A DNA stretch of 64,000 nucleotides from Paracoccus contaminans (GCF_002105555.1 NZ_CP020612.1:2472001-2536000), one strand, 5' to 3'; shown: positions 1-10,910, counted from the first letter of the stretch. Program-made: numbers and translations. Notes: generated by a model not told the origin, from the letters alone.

Positions 1-709
1 TCGCAGTGCGCCATCCCCCGCCGGGCAGGTCCTCGCGCAGCGGCACGGTCGTCCGCTCCAGCCCCTCATGGCCGCAGCTGGGGCAGCGGTTCTGCCGCCG
101 GCGGCTGCGCCGGTGCAGGGCGAACATTCCCGCCGACAGCGCCAGGAACAGGCCAAAGCCCGACCAGTCGCCCTGCCGGCGGGGCCTTTCGACCGCCTGT
201 CCCGCCGCATGCGGCCGCGCGATCCGGTCGATCACCGCCAGCGTTCCGTCGCGCAGGCCCCGGCCATAATCGCCCTTGCGGAACGAGGGGACCATCACCC
301 GGTCCATGATGTCCTGTGCCAGCAGATCGGCCTCGCGCGGATAGCCGCGGCCAAGCTCGATGCGCGCCTCATGGTCGGCCTGAGACAGCAGCACCATGAA
401 TCCGTCGTTGCGCGTCCGGTCGCCCACGCCCCAGGCGTTGAACAGCCGCGTCGCGAATGCTTCAAGCCCATCCGTCCCGCCATGGCGGGCGCGGTCGACA
501 ATGGTGACAACCGTGCCCTGCACGCCCGTCGCATCGTGCAGCGCGATCAGCGCCTCGTCCAGCCTGCGGGTATCATCATCCCCCAGCAGCCCGGCGAAAT
601 CATTGACCGATGTGTGCTGCCATCGGGGCAGGGCGCCGTCCTGCGCGGCGGCCAGCGCAGGCAGGGCAAGCATGAAAGCGAGGGTCAGCAGGCGGGCCAG
701 CGGGAACAT
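1..709 (-). CDS. TPM-domain (YgcG-like) protein, 3' end cut off by the window
   Basis: The frame reads leftward from an ATG at 709 and stays open to base 1, so the C-terminus is missing. It starts with a signal peptide (MFPLARLLTLAFMLALPALA, then AAQ). A TPM domain follows at about residues 25-165, with the family's N-terminal VNDFAGLL, a central GFMVLLS strand and an ELGRGYP segment. After it come a hydrophobic segment (GFGLFLALSAGMFAL), a basic stretch and CPSCGHEG, which looks like half of a zinc-binding knuckle. TPM proteins are anchored envelope proteins; some have phosphatase activity and others help photosystem II repair. The role here is unknown. The next gene is divergent and shares a 100-bp promoter region with it. 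Confidence 0.8.
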   Translation of the reverse strand, partial: MFPLARLLTLAFMLALPALAAAQDGALPRWQHTSVNDFAGLLGDDDTRRLDEALIALHDATGVQGTVVTIVDRARHGGTDGLEAFATRLFNAWGVGDRTRNDGFMVLLSQADHEARIELGRGYPREADLLAQDIMDRVMVPSFRKGDYGRGLRDGTLAVIDRIARPHAAGQAVERPRRQGDWSGFGLFLALSAGMFALHRRSRRRQNRCPSCGHEGLERTTVPLREDLPGGGWRTA

Positions 710-752
710 GATGCATGAGCCTTGACGAAATCGGCGCAAGCCTCGCCGGCCC

Positions 753-786
753 TTAACGGTCTGTCAACCATTGGGCGATTAACCAT
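753..786. promoter_or_regulatory. CtrA-like boxes in a divergent promoter
   Basis: Three related octamers lie between the divergent genes: TTAACGGT (753-760), TCAACCAT (764-771) and TTAACCAT (779-786). The first two form TTAA-N7-TCAA, one mismatch from the alphaproteobacterial CtrA consensus TTAA-N7-TTAA. A similar sequence is at 53372-53388. The assignment rests on motif resemblance only. Confidence 0.4.
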
Positions 787-810
787 GCTGTGGACGAGAA
801 GGAGTCGCGC

Positions 811-1443
811 ATGCGCCGGATCGTGGTTCTGCTTGCGGCATGGCTGGCGCCTGGCCTGCCGGCGTCGGCCGGGGACGGCAGCTGGACACAGCTCGACGCC
901 TGGAAGGGCGGCGTGCAATGGGTCACGACGGTCGAACGGGGGCGCTGGCAGCTGGGCAGTTCGGCGGGCCGCGATGACGGGGAATGGTGGGCGCGGGGAT
1001 CGGTCATGCGGACCTGGACGGCCGGACCGGACCGCGCCCCGTGGAAGCTGCGCGCCGGGCTTGCCTTCAAGGCCGAACAGATCCGCCCCCGGGAACGCCA
1101 GGATCACGCCCATGCAAGCTGCCTGTCGGAAGGCGCAGACCGATGCGCCGCCTGGGATGCCGGGTTGCAGATCGAGGCGGACCGCTGGGCCGAATATGGC
1201 GGCTGGGGCACCTTCCTGATGGGGCAATGGACCGATATCGACAACGCCGCCTTGGCCGTCGCAGGGCTGACCCACAAGGCCAGCGGGATCGGCGCGCAGC
1301 TGTCGCTGTGGCACGAGGACGGGGGCAAGGTGACCCCGACCATCATGCTGTCGGCGCCGGCCGGCAAGCGGCTGTCGCTGCGCGCGGGCCACAAGTTCGT
1401 CGAGGACGAGACCTTCGTCGGCTTCAGCTTCTCGACCTACTGA
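811..1443 (+). CDS. Exported protein of unknown function
   Basis: I chose the ATG at 811 because AAGGAG lies six bases upstream and the product then begins with a clean signal peptide (MRRIVVLLAAWLAPGLPASA, cleavage before GDG). A GTG at 790 would only add a poor N-terminal tail. The mature part is about 190 residues, rich in Trp and alternating polar/hydrophobic strands. Two Cys sit close together (ASCLSEGADRC), possibly a disulfide. The chain ends GFSFSTY; a C-terminal aromatic residue is typical of outer-membrane beta-strands, so a small barrel or periplasmic beta protein is possible. I do not recognise the family. Confidence 0.7.
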   Translation: MRRIVVLLAAWLAPGLPASAGDGSWTQLDAWKGGVQWVTTVERGRWQLGSSAGRDDGEWWARGSVMRTWTAGPDRAPWKLRAGLAFKAEQIRPRERQDHAHASCLSEGADRCAAWDAGLQIEADRWAEYGGWGTFLMGQWTDIDNAALAVAGLTHKASGIGAQLSLWHEDGGKVTPTIMLSAPAGKRLSLRAGHKFVEDETFVGFSFSTY

Positions 1444-1462
1444 CGCCTCGGGGCAGGGCGGC

Positions 1463-2377
1463 CTAGCGCACCAGCATCTCGGGCCCGCCGACGATCAGCG
1501 GATCGGGGCTGCCGATCACCTGCGCGTTCTTGCCGGCATAATCCACCCGGCCCAGCACCGTCTGCATCGCGGCGATGCGGGCGCGGCGCTTGTCGTCCGA
1601 GCGGATCACCGTCCATGGCGCCGCGGGCGTATGGCTCAGCGACAGCGTCTCGCGGATGGCAAGGGTATAGTCGTCCCATTTGGCCAGGCCCTCGACATCG
1701 ATCCTGCTCAGCTTCCATTGCTTGAGCGGATCCTTGGCGCGGTCGAGAAAGCGGCGCAGCTGTTCGGCCCGGCCGACATTCAGCCACAGCTTGACCAGGA
1801 TGATGCCGTCCTGAACCAGCAGTTTTTCGAAATCGGGCAGCTGGTGGAAGAACAGCGTGCGCTGCGCGGGCGTGGCAAAGCCGAACACCGGTTCGACCAC
1901 CCCGCGGTTATACCAGCTGCGGTCGAACAGGGCGATCTCGCCCGCGCCGGGCATCTGCGCGACATAGCGCTGAAAATACCATTGCCCTGCCTCGCGCTCG
2001 GTCGGGCGGGGAAGGGCCACGATATAGGCCGAACGGGGGTTCAGGTTCTCGCGCATCACCTCGATGGTGCCGCCCTTACCGGCGGCGTCGCGCCCCTCGA
2101 ACAGCACCACCAGCCGCTTGCCGGTGGCGATCACGTCGCCCAGCATCTTGACCAGTTCGATCTGCAGCGCCTCTGCCCGGCGGTCGTATTCCTCCCTGTC
2201 CATCTCGGCGCGATAGGGATAGCCGGGGTCCAGCACGTCATGCTTGCCCGCGCCGGCGATCGCCTGGCGGATCTCGGCCGGGGCGCCGCTGCGGTAGAAC
2301 TGGGCAATCTCGTCCACGAAAGGGATGGGCGAGGCGTTCTTTCCGGCCTTGCCCCCGTGCCGTTCGCCGTCCGCCAT
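1463..2377 (-). CDS. ppk2: Polyphosphate kinase 2 family protein
   Basis: This 304-residue protein matches PPK2 in length and motifs. It has Walker [10 protein letters not shown] at residues 95-103, Walker [12 protein letters not shown] with Asp152, and the lid region with EQLRRF and [12 protein letters not shown]2 enzymes transfer phosphate between polyphosphate and nucleoside di- or monophosphates in the cytoplasm; which class and nucleotide applies cannot be read from sequence alone. It starts three bases after the metAA stop, and its ribosome site (GGAAGGAG) lies inside the end of metAA, so the two are likely co-translated. Confidence 0.93.
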   Translation of the reverse strand: MADGERHGGKAGKNASPIPFVDEIAQFYRSGAPAEIRQAIAGAGKHDVLDPGYPYRAEMDREEYDRRAEALQIELVKMLGDVIATGKRLVVLFEGRDAAGKGGTIEVMRENLNPRSAYIVALPRPTEREAGQWYFQRYVAQMPGAGEIALFDRSWYNRGVVEPVFGFATPAQRTLFFHQLPDFEKLLVQDGIILVKLWLNVGRAEQLRRFLDRAKDPLKQWKLSRIDVEGLAKWDDYTLAIRETLSLSHTPAAPWTVIRSDDKRRARIAAMQTVLGRVDYAGKNAQVIGSPDPLIVGGPEMLVR

Positions 2378-2380
2378 CCT

Positions 2381-3304
2381 TCAGCTCCTTCCGATGTCGT
2401 TCAGCTCGAACGGGGTGGTCTGGTAGATCTCGTTGATCCAGTTGCCGTAAAGCAGATGCGCGTGGCTGCGCCAACGGTTCGCGGGCGGACGGGCCGGATC
2501 GTCCTCGGGGAAATAATTCGCCGGCACGTCGATCGGCTTTCCGGCCTCGACATCGCGGTCGTATTCTTCCTTCAGTGTGCCCGAATCATATTCCAGATGG
2601 TTGAAGATATACAGCCTGCGCGCATCATCCTCGACCAGGCACGGCCCGACCTGGTCCGAGGCAAGCAGCGTGGTCAGCGCGCCGCGCGCGTCGATCTCGG
2701 CCTGCCGCACCTCGGTCCAGCGGCTGACCGGGATCAGCACGTCGTCGGAAAAGCCGCGAAGATAGGGCGAGGCGGGGGCAAGGTTGCGGTGGCGGAAACA
2801 GCCGAAGGCCTTGGCGTCCAGCGCGTGCTTGGGCAGGCCATGGAAATGCCAGGCCATCGCCATCCCGCCCCAGCAGACGCCGAAGGTGGAATGGACATGG
2901 CCGCACGACCAGTCAAAGACGCGGCGCAGCTCGTCCCAATAGGTCACCTCCTCGAACGGCAGATGCTCGACCGGGGCGCCGGTCACGATCAGCCCGTCGA
3001 AACGATCGCCCGAGGCGGCCACCTCGGCAAAGGTGCGATAGAAGGATTCAAGGTGGTCTGCCGCGGTGTTGCGCGATTCGTGGTCCGACATGCGGATCAG
3101 CGACAGGTCGATCTGAAGCGGCGTGGCGCCGATCAGGCGGGCGAACTGGTTTTCCGTCTGGATCTTCTTGGGCATCAGGTTCAGCAGCGCGATGCGCAGC
3201 GGGCGGATGTCCTGCTTGGCGGCGCGGTCCGGGGTCATCACCATGACCCCCTCGCGGCCCAGGATGCCGAAGGCGGGCAGGTTTGCGGGCAGGGTGATGG
3301 GCAT
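2381..3304 (-). CDS. metAA: Homoserine O-acetyltransferase, MetA type
   Basis: The 307-residue protein is a MetA-family acyltransferase that activates homoserine for methionine synthesis. The catalytic Cys144 sits in GVCWGGMA, and His236 and Glu238 in FNHLEYD. In this family the residue after TGAPV decides the acyl donor: Gly gives succinyl-CoA (E. coli) and Glu gives acetyl-CoA. Here it is Glu113 (TGAPVEHL), so acetyl-CoA is predicted. The start overlaps the stop of the upstream ATPase gene as TGATG, and ppk2 follows after three bases. I see no SAM-II riboswitch-like sequence before the operon. Confidence 0.95.
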   Translation of the reverse strand: MPITLPANLPAFGILGREGVMVMTPDRAAKQDIRPLRIALLNLMPKKIQTENQFARLIGATPLQIDLSLIRMSDHESRNTAADHLESFYRTFAEVAASGDRFDGLIVTGAPVEHLPFEEVTYWDELRRVFDWSCGHVHSTFGVCWGGMAMAWHFHGLPKHALDAKAFGCFRHRNLAPASPYLRGFSDDVLIPVSRWTEVRQAEIDARGALTTLLASDQVGPCLVEDDARRLYIFNHLEYDSGTLKEEYDRDVEAGKPIDVPANYFPEDDPARPPANRWRSHAHLLYGNWINEIYQTTPFELNDIGRS

Positions 3305-4167
3305 CAGGCGCCTCCTGGGGTCTTGCGGTCGATGGCGCGGGCGATCAGGCGGACGAAATCCCCGGCCGATCCGATCGCCGCGATCTCGTCGGCTTCGACG
3401 ATGACGCCGCGCCGGGCCATGGCGGCATAGCGCGGCTGGCGGTGCGCCAGCGCGCGGGCATAGGTCCAGCGCACGAAGGCGTCCGGGTCAACCGGGCCGG
3501 GATGCTCGCGCCCGTAATCGCGCCAGGCGGCATCCAGAAAGGCGGGCTGGTAATACATCGGCTTGGGCGCCGCATCGAAGCGGCGGATCAGCGCGGCGGT
3601 ATGCGCCTCGGTCCCGCGGATCCAGACCGGCAGCATCAACGCCGAAAGCTGCTCGAGCAGCGGATCATGCGGATCGTCCGGGTCCACCACCTCGCAGATG
3701 GAACCCGAGGTGTCGCAGACGAAATGCCGATAGCCATAGATCCTGCGCGCCCGTTCGATGAAGGGCGCGGTATCGGCCAGGGCCGCGATCTCGGCCGCGC
3801 GGTGCTGGTTCTGGCGCGCCATGTAGTCGGCAAAGGCCAGCCCGCCGCGCGCCGGATCGCCCGGCTTGCCCAGATAGGTCGAAAGGGGCGCAAGGTTGTG
3901 AAAGGTGATGTTCGACCGGATACGGACCGAATCGCTCATCAGCAGCTCGCGCAGGAGCGGCACCTGCATGGCGTGCCGCTTGAAGTCATCGGCGATCAGC
4001 TCGCCCATGTAGCGGGTGCCGATGCGGTAATCCACGCTGTAATGAAACCATGTGCCGGCCGCGCGCAGCATCGAGGCGACATGCGTCTTGCCCAAGCCCG
4101 ACATGCCGAACAGCATGACCCGCTTTTCCGGCGCGTCCAGCCAGTCCTGTCCGGTCGAATGGATCAT
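3304..4167 (-). CDS. P-loop ATPase of unknown role, coupled to metAA
   Basis: With the ATG at 4167 the protein has 287 residues and opens with a Walker A loop GMSGLGKT at 21-28. The rest is mostly helical, with [10 protein letters not shown] around the middle and an Arg-rich C-terminus. It resembles small nucleoside-kinase-like ATPases, but I cannot name a substrate. The reading frame continues upstream without a ribosome site and with low-complexity Pro/Arg sequence, so I reject a longer form. Its TGA overlaps the ATG of metAA (TGATG), which suggests translational coupling and a possible link to methionine or polyphosphate metabolism. Confidence 0.75.
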   Translation of the reverse strand: MIHSTGQDWLDAPEKRVMLFGMSGLGKTHVASMLRAAGTWFHYSVDYRIGTRYMGELIADDFKRHAMQVPLLRELLMSDSVRIRSNITFHNLAPLSTYLGKPGDPARGGLAFADYMARQNQHRAAEIAALADTAPFIERARRIYGYRHFVCDTSGSICEVVDPDDPHDPLLEQLSALMLPVWIRGTEAHTAALIRRFDAAPKPMYYQPAFLDAAWRDYGREHPGPVDPDAFVRWTYARALAHRQPRYAAMARRGVIVEADEIAAIGSAGDFVRLIARAIDRKTPGGA

Positions 4168-4302
4168 CCTGCCTGGCCCCGTCCTGCCGTTTTCCGCATC
4201 CCGGCTAGGTAAAGCGCGCCGGCGGCAAGGGAAAGGGGGGCGCGGCCTGGTGCGGATGCGGCGGGGATCGGGGCTGCCCCGCCTTGTGCCGCCGGTCTTC
4301 GC

Positions 4303-4378
4303 GAGGGCGGGGCCCTGCGGGCCGCCAGTCCGTGATGGCTGGCGGCGCTGCCCGGCAGGGTGCCGCGAACCCGCCCTC
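4303..4378. terminator. Nested inverted repeats downstream of the FadL-like gene
   Basis: GAGGGCGGG (4303-4311) pairs with CCCGCCCTC (4370-4378), CCCTGC with GCAGGG inside it, and GCCGCCAG (4321-4328) with CTGGCGGC (4339-4346) at the tip. The set folds as one long hairpin just after the leftward FadL-like gene. There is no T-run, so its terminator role is tentative; it could also be an extragenic repeat. The rest of 4168-4387 shows nothing else I can identify. Confidence 0.4.
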
Positions 4379-4387
4379 TGCCGCGCC

Positions 4388-5542
4388 TTAGAAGCTGTAG
4401 CCGACCTTGACCGAAACGCCGACCAGATCGCTGTCCTGCAGCAAGGCGCGGGCGACGTCGGGGCTGCCGGTCGCGGGGCGGGCATCGCCAAGTTTGATAT
4501 AGGTGATGCCGGTCGTCACCTTCCACCTGTCACGGGTATAGACGCCCGCCAGCGAGATCCCCTTGCGCCCGGTTGTCGGCGCCAGGGGCGAGACCAGGCG
4601 GTCACCGGCCTTTTCATAGGACAGCGCGACGAGGCCCGACCAGGTCGGGGTGAATTTGCGCCCGACGCCCAGCGTATAGGTCGTGGTGTCCTCCAGGGTG
4701 ACAAGCCCTTCCTCCAGCGTCGGCATCGAGGTGAAGAAATCCGAGCGGACCTTGAACTCCGACCAATTCACCCAGCGGATCGACCCGAAGGCCAGCGTGT
4801 CGGGGGCGATCCCCGTCTGCCCTTCCAGCGTCCAGGAACGCGGCGTCTTGACCGTGGTGGTTGTGCCGTCCAGCACCGTGCGCCCGCCCAGCGATTCGGT
4901 CGTGTCGAAATCATGCTCGACCGGCGAGTTGTAGGTGAGAGAGACGCGGGCCGCGATTTCGGGCTTTTCCCAGCTTGCGCCGATGACATAGCCCGCGCCC
5001 CATGATCCGTCCAGCTGCGCGCGATAGCCGTTCATGCCGCCATATGCCGCGCCGGCCAGCGTGACGTCTCCTTCCGCATGCGAGCCACGGATCCCGCCAT
5101 GGATGGCAAATCCGTTTTCCAGCTTGTAGCGCAGCAAGGCGGTATAGGTGGTCGAGCTGACATCGACGGCGGTGCCGCCCAGGTTGAACGAGCCGCCTTC
5201 CGCCAAGGACTTGTAGGCCAGATCGGCGCCGAAGGGCTGCTCGACGATCAGCGCCGCCGACAGCTTGTCGTTGATCTGGTATTTGAGGCCGAAGCTGCCG
5301 AAATTGTAGGACTTCGCCAGATCCCCGGTCGAGCGGCCGCCGGGATAGACGACAACGCCGCCCGACGACAGGGGCAGGTCGCGCCCCGAGACATCTGGCG
5401 ACACCCGCCCGGCCGAAAACTCGACGTAATTGCCCGGCTCGAACAGCATGCCGAGCGACTGCGGCGCCCGTTCGATGGCACCGGCGGCAAGGGGGCCTGC
5501 CGTCAGAATCAGCGCAGCGGCGCCGGTGGCGATGTTTCTCAT
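4388..5542 (-). CDS. OmpP1/FadL-family outer membrane transport protein
   Basis: The start at ATG 5542 follows a GGAGAGGA ribosome site and gives a 384-residue precursor with signal peptide MRNIATGAAALILTAGPLAAG. The mature protein shows the FadL pattern: an N-terminal SLGMLFEPGNYVEF segment, then about fourteen amphipathic strands, ending in the aromatic residue of VGYSF, the outer-membrane assembly signal. FadL porins carry hydrophobic molecules such as long-chain fatty acids across the outer membrane. The usual N-terminal hatch is short, so the substrate is uncertain. It is divergent from guaB. Confidence 0.85.
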   Translation of the reverse strand: MRNIATGAAALILTAGPLAAGAIERAPQSLGMLFEPGNYVEFSAGRVSPDVSGRDLPLSSGGVVVYPGGRSTGDLAKSYNFGSFGLKYQINDKLSAALIVEQPFGADLAYKSLAEGGSFNLGGTAVDVSSTTYTALLRYKLENGFAIHGGIRGSHAEGDVTLAGAAYGGMNGYRAQLDGSWGAGYVIGASWEKPEIAARVSLTYNSPVEHDFDTTESLGGRTVLDGTTTTVKTPRSWTLEGQTGIAPDTLAFGSIRWVNWSEFKVRSDFFTSMPTLEEGLVTLEDTTTYTLGVGRKFTPTWSGLVALSYEKAGDRLVSPLAPTTGRKGISLAGVYTRDRWKVTTGITYIKLGDARPATGSPDVARALLQDSDLVGVSVKVGYSF

Positions 5543-5767
5543 ACTGTCCTCTCCGGGGGTGCGTGTCGGCATCAACATTCCGATGATTGCGCTGCCATGA
5601 TAGCGCCGGTCAATCGCTCCAAGAGGGTTGCGCCACCTTTGAATTAATGCGTGCCGTGCCGTGGCGCGCGCGCAACGCAGGCGCGCCGCCGAAATGGCCG
5701 CTGCGGGCTGGACTTCCCCCCCGCGTCGTGAAAGGGCGAGCTGCCAAACGAACCCCTGACAGGATGA

Positions 5768-7222
<1,455 letters not shown>

Positions 7223-7646
7223 GCTGGGTGCGTCTGTCTTGCCCGGGGCGAGCTGGACATAGCCGAGGCAGGCAAAAGCACCGCCAGCCCTCCCGTGCGT
7301 AAAGAAGATCGAGGCGGTCCTGTGCTGGCGGCCTCTGAGGGCCGCCATCCGGGGAACATGCGGACCACGCCTGGGCGAACGCGCGGCGCCCCGCGCCTTG
7401 CCACGGATGGGGCATCTTCCCTGGCGTGACAGGGCACAGCCCCCTGAGGCGGGGCCGCGCCTAAGCCGAAACGACGCATGTTAAGGCATGATGGGACTGC
7501 TGCCGCTCATCGCAGGGCAGCATCGCTGAGATCATCAGCGGCCCCAATGACAGGGCGCCTTCCCCGGCCCCTCATCGCCGCGCCCGCAGATCGGGACAGT
7601 CATGCCCGCCTGCAACCGCGCCGCTGCCTTGTCGGGCAGGGATCGT
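7223..7646. other. 424-bp gap with no gene recognised
   Basis: No convincing reading frame, tRNA or known RNA is visible here. There are two hairpins. TGGCGGCC (7326-7333) pairs with GGCCGCCA (7340-7347) around TCTGAG. CGCTGA (7524-7529) pairs with TCAGCG (7535-7540). Neither has a T-run. The first resembles the tip of the hairpin at 4321-4346, so they may belong to one extragenic repeat family. The gap separates convergent genes, so at least one should be a transcription end. Confidence 0.4.
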
Positions 7647-8930
7647 CTAACCCTGCATGCTGCCCGGGCTGCGGCGCCTGTCAAATCGCTGCGGATGGAA
7701 GGGGGCGAGTGAAATGCCAGGCTCGCGGCGCGCCACCAGCGCGGCAACCAGCTGGGCGGTGCCGGCCGACTGGGTCAGGCCAAGATGGCCGTGACCAAAG
7801 GCATAGATCACTCTGTCGGCGCCCGGCGCGCGCCCGATCACCGGCAGGCTGTCGGGCAGTGAAGGGCGGAAACCCATCCACCGGGTCCCTCCGCGGGGGT
7901 CCAGGCCCTGCAGGAACTCGGCCGCCTTGCGGACCAGGATGTCCGCTCGGCGGTAATTGGGGGGCAGCCGCAGCCCACCCAGCTCGACCGCGCCCCCCAC
8001 TCTCAGCCCCTCGCCGATCCGGCTGACGACAAAGCCGTGGTCGCTGAAGGTCAGATGCGTGCGCAGGTCAAAGCTGGCCTGGGGGAAGGTCGTGTTATAG
8101 CCGCGCTCGGTATCGAGGGGGATCCGGTGGCCCAGCATCCGGGCGATTTGATGCGACCAAGCACCCGCGGCCACAACCACATGGCCAGCCCGGATCGTGC
8201 CGGCCGGCGTGGTGAGGGCGACGCCGTCCTGCGCGGGCCGAACCTCCCGCACCTCGGCAATCTCGATCCTGCCGCCTGCCTCGGTGAACGCCCGGGCAAG
8301 GTGCTGTGTCCACGCGGCGGGATCGACTGTGTTGATCCAGTCGGGCGTGAAACCGGCATGGGTAAAGCGCGGGCTCAGCCCCGGCTGGATCTCGGCGAGG
8401 GCGCCGGGGCTCTCAAGAAGATCAAAGCGGATGCCGTGGCGGCGGCGCTGTTCCCATGATGGCAACGACGCCTCGAAGCGGGCGCGCCCCTCATAGACCT
8501 GCAACTGGCCCTCGCGCCGGATCAGCGGCTCTCCGGCCACCTGCGCGATCAGATCGTCCAGGGCGCGGCGCGACAGATCCATCAGGCCTGCCTGCGCGGC
8601 GATGGCCGCCTCGTGCCGGGCGGGCGATGTCGCCCTCCAGAAATGCAGCAGCCAAGGCAGCATGCGCGCGGCATGCCCAGGGCGCAGCGACAGCGGACCC
8701 AGGGGGTCAAGCAGCCATCCGGGCGCCTTGCGCATGATGCCCGGACTGGCCAGGGGCTCAACCTCGGCAAAGGCGAAGGCGCCGGCGTTGCCGCGCGATG
8801 TCGCGCAGGCGACACCCTCCCGGTCGAGGATGCAGGTCCTCAACCCCTGCTTCTGCAAGGCCAGTGCCGCGGTGACGCCGATGATCCCGGCACCGATGAC
8901 GACGACTTCTGGATTGGCATGGTTCGTCAT
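7647..8930 (-). CDS. FAD-dependent D-amino acid dehydrogenase (DadA type), probable D-hydroxyproline dehydrogenase
   Basis: The N-terminus carries the FAD-binding fold VVVIGAGIIGVTAALALQ, and the C-terminus has the family's GFRPSLPDSLPVIGRAP and the FAD-contacting GHGHLGLTQSAGT. From ATG 8930 it has 427 residues, normal for DadA. The ribosome site is weak, and a TTG at 8945 in the same frame is an alternative. It is the last gene of a leftward operon behind 4-hydroxyproline epimerase and a pyrroline-4-hydroxy-2-carboxylate deaminase-type gene. This context predicts oxidation of cis-4-hydroxy-D-proline to the imine. The family call is firm; the substrate is inferred from neighbours. Confidence 0.88.
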   Translation of the reverse strand: MTNHANPEVVVIGAGIIGVTAALALQKQGLRTCILDREGVACATSRGNAGAFAFAEVEPLASPGIMRKAPGWLLDPLGPLSLRPGHAARMLPWLLHFWRATSPARHEAAIAAQAGLMDLSRRALDDLIAQVAGEPLIRREGQLQVYEGRARFEASLPSWEQRRRHGIRFDLLESPGALAEIQPGLSPRFTHAGFTPDWINTVDPAAWTQHLARAFTEAGGRIEIAEVREVRPAQDGVALTTPAGTIRAGHVVVAAGAWSHQIARMLGHRIPLDTERGYNTTFPQASFDLRTHLTFSDHGFVVSRIGEGLRVGGAVELGGLRLPPNYRRADILVRKAAEFLQGLDPRGGTRWMGFRPSLPDSLPVIGRAPGADRVIYAFGHGHLGLTQSAGTAQLVAALVARREPGISLAPFHPQRFDRRRSPGSMQG

Positions 8931-8993
8931 GAGAGGGTCCGGCAAGAGTTTATGCGAAAGCGGATGAGGCGAGGGGATCGCCCGGCACGAGGC

Positions 8994-9926
8994 TCAAGGC
9001 GCGATACCGTTCCTGAAGGGATCCTGCGGCGCGAAGATCAGCCTGCTTTCGGCCATGACATAGGCGTTGCCGGTGATCGACGGGATCACCCCGCCAGTCG
9101 GGCCCTTGCGCCAGGACAGGCGATAGGTGCTGCCGATCACGCTTTCCTGGACGATCTCCTCGCCTTCGGCCAGGCGGCCATCGGCCGCAAGGCAGGCCAG
9201 GCGGGCCGAGCTGCCGGTGCCGCAAGGCGAGCGGTCATAGGCATCGTCGGGACACAGGACAAAGTTTCGGCTGTGCCCGCCCGGCCCCTCGGCCGGACCG
9301 TAGAAGATCACGTGGTCGATGGGCATCGCCTGCCCGCAGCCCTGTCCCGCGGCGATCAGCGCCTCGCGCACCGCGATGGCCGTCTCGGTCAGCTGGCGCA
9401 CATTCGAGGATGTGACGGGAACGGGGCTGGGATCGACAAGGAAGAAACAGTTCCCGCCATAGGCGATATCGCCCGTGACGGCTCCGACCCCCTCGACCGC
9501 GACAGATACGCCGCTGCGCACCCGGCGGCTCTCCACATTGGTCACGGTGACTGTGTTCGCGTCCTGCACATCGACGGTGACAACGCCGACCGGGGTTTCG
9601 ATCCGGTGCTTTCCAAGGCCGATCCGGCCCATGTGAAACAGCGTCACGGCAAGACCGATGGTGCCATGCCCGCACATCCCCAGCACAGCGTCGGCATCGA
9701 AATAGATCACCCCGGTCACGCAGCGGGGATCGACCGGCTCGACCAGCAGCGCACAGACCATCGCCACTTGGCCGCGCGGCTCGAGGATGACCGAGCGGTA
9801 GAAGTCCCGGTGATCCCTGGCGAGCCGCGCCGCGCGCTCGGCCAGCGGCCCCGATCCGAGATCGGGCCCACCGTCCAAGATGACCCGCGTCGGCTCGCCC
9901 CCGGTGTGGCTGTCGATCACATGCAT
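8994..9926 (-). CDS. 4-hydroxyproline 2-epimerase (proline racemase superfamily)
   Basis: The protein has 310 residues from ATG 9926. Both catalytic cysteines are present: Cys85 in MCGHGTIG and Cys235 in DRSPCGTG. It also has the N-terminal DSHTGGEPTR signature. Two Cys mark racemases and epimerases that work by a two-base thiol mechanism. Together with the adjacent oxidase and deaminase genes this points to epimerisation of trans-4-hydroxy-L-proline to cis-4-hydroxy-D-proline rather than proline racemisation. The open frame extends upstream to 10271, but that part overlaps the DapA-like gene antisense to nothing and lacks a ribosome site. The gene overlaps its upstream neighbour by ten bases. 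Confidence 0.92.
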   Translation of the reverse strand: MHVIDSHTGGEPTRVILDGGPDLGSGPLAERAARLARDHRDFYRSVILEPRGQVAMVCALLVEPVDPRCVTGVIYFDADAVLGMCGHGTIGLAVTLFHMGRIGLGKHRIETPVGVVTVDVQDANTVTVTNVESRRVRSGVSVAVEGVGAVTGDIAYGGNCFFLVDPSPVPVTSSNVRQLTETAIAVREALIAAGQGCGQAMPIDHVIFYGPAEGPGGHSRNFVLCPDDAYDRSPCGTGSSARLACLAADGRLAEGEEIVQESVIGSTYRLSWRKGPTGGVIPSITGNAYVMAESRLIFAPQDPFRNGIAP

Positions 9927-10876
9927 TCGGCGATCACCCCGCCCTGTTTGGACCAGTTGGCGAACCACCTGTTGAACTGGTGGAACTGAGCCTCGCAGAA
10001 ACGCGCCTGCGAGGGCGACAGGGCATCGGTCTCGTTCAGGTTCAGGGCGTATTCCTGTTCGCCCTTCAGAACCATCATGTGCTTGAAATACAGCACCAGA
10101 TCGACACCCTCGTCGAACCTGGCCAGCACCTGGAAGGCGTCGGCAAGCTCTCGGGCGCGCCGATCGGCCTCGGGGCAGCCTTCGGCCGCGCGGCGCGACA
10201 GGGCGACCTGCAGAAGCGATTCGCGCGGAAAGATCGTGCCGATCCCGGTGATCGTGCCGACCGCGCCGCATTTGACAAAGCCGTGATAGACCTCGGTATC
10301 GACGCCGACCATCAGGATCACCTCGTCATCTTGCGAGGTGATGTGTTCGGCGGCATAGCTCAGGTCGTTCCTGCCGCCGAATTCCTTGAACCCGATCAGG
10401 TTGGGATGCTCGGCCCGCAGGGCAAAGAACAGGTCGGCCTTGGTGGAATAGCCGTAATACGGGCTGTTGTAGATGATGGCCGGAACATCCGGGGCGGCGG
10501 CCAGCACGGCCTTGAAATGGTTGCGCTGCGCGGCGACCGAAAGGCTGCGCGACAGCAGTCGCGGAATGACCATCAGACCCGCTGCGCCGACCGACTGCGC
10601 ATGGGCGGCATGCGCGACGGCCGACCGGGTGTTGACTGCGCCGGTGCCCACCACCACCGGCACGCCGGCCCTGGTCAGGCGCTCGACCCCCTCCATCCGC
10701 TGCTCGTCGGTCAGAAGCGGCCAGTCGCCGCACGATCCGCAATAGACCACGCCCGACATTCCGGCCGACATCATCTCCTGTCCCTTGCGGACCAGCGCGT
10801 CGAAATCCGGCTGCCGGTCGCTTGTGCAGGGCGTCAGCAGCGCGGGGATAGTGCCAAGAAACACGTCTTTATTCAT
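9917..10876 (-). CDS. DapA-family lyase, probable pyrroline-4-hydroxy-2-carboxylate deaminase
   Basis: This 319-residue TIM-barrel protein belongs to the dihydrodipicolinate synthase/N-acetylneuraminate lyase family. Schiff-base Lys164 is in IGFKEFGG and the partner Tyr136 in IIYNSPYYGY. In hydroxyproline catabolism a DapA-family enzyme hydrolyses the imine made by D-hydroxyproline dehydrogenase to alpha-ketoglutarate semialdehyde and ammonia. Its position directly before the epimerase and oxidase genes supports that job. True dihydrodipicolinate synthase is unlikely in this context. Start ATG 10876 lies 34 bases after the aconitase X stop. Confidence 0.88.
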   Translation of the reverse strand: MNKDVFLGTIPALLTPCTSDRQPDFDALVRKGQEMMSAGMSGVVYCGSCGDWPLLTDEQRMEGVERLTRAGVPVVVGTGAVNTRSAVAHAAHAQSVGAAGLMVIPRLLSRSLSVAAQRNHFKAVLAAAPDVPAIIYNSPYYGYSTKADLFFALRAEHPNLIGFKEFGGRNDLSYAAEHITSQDDEVILMVGVDTEVYHGFVKCGAVGTITGIGTIFPRESLLQVALSRRAAEGCPEADRRARELADAFQVLARFDEGVDLVLYFKHMMVLKGEQEYALNLNETDALSPSQARFCEAQFHQFNRWFANWSKQGGVIAECM

Positions 10877-10910
10877 GAAGGGCTCCGATCATTGTCCACA
10901 GGCAGAGGGG

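Noticed and set aside
4168-4387. SAM-II riboswitch before the metAA operon
   Set aside because: Alphaproteobacterial metA genes often have one, but no SAM-II-like core is visible upstream of the first gene at 4167.
7223-7646. Possible short genes in the gap after guaB
   Set aside because: Frames there are Arg/Pro-rich, lack ribosome sites and overlap hairpins.
8994-10271. Longer N-terminus for the 4-hydroxyproline epimerase
   Set aside because: The extension is Arg-rich, lies entirely in another frame of the DapA-like gene and has no ribosome site; the family starts at the ATG at 9926.
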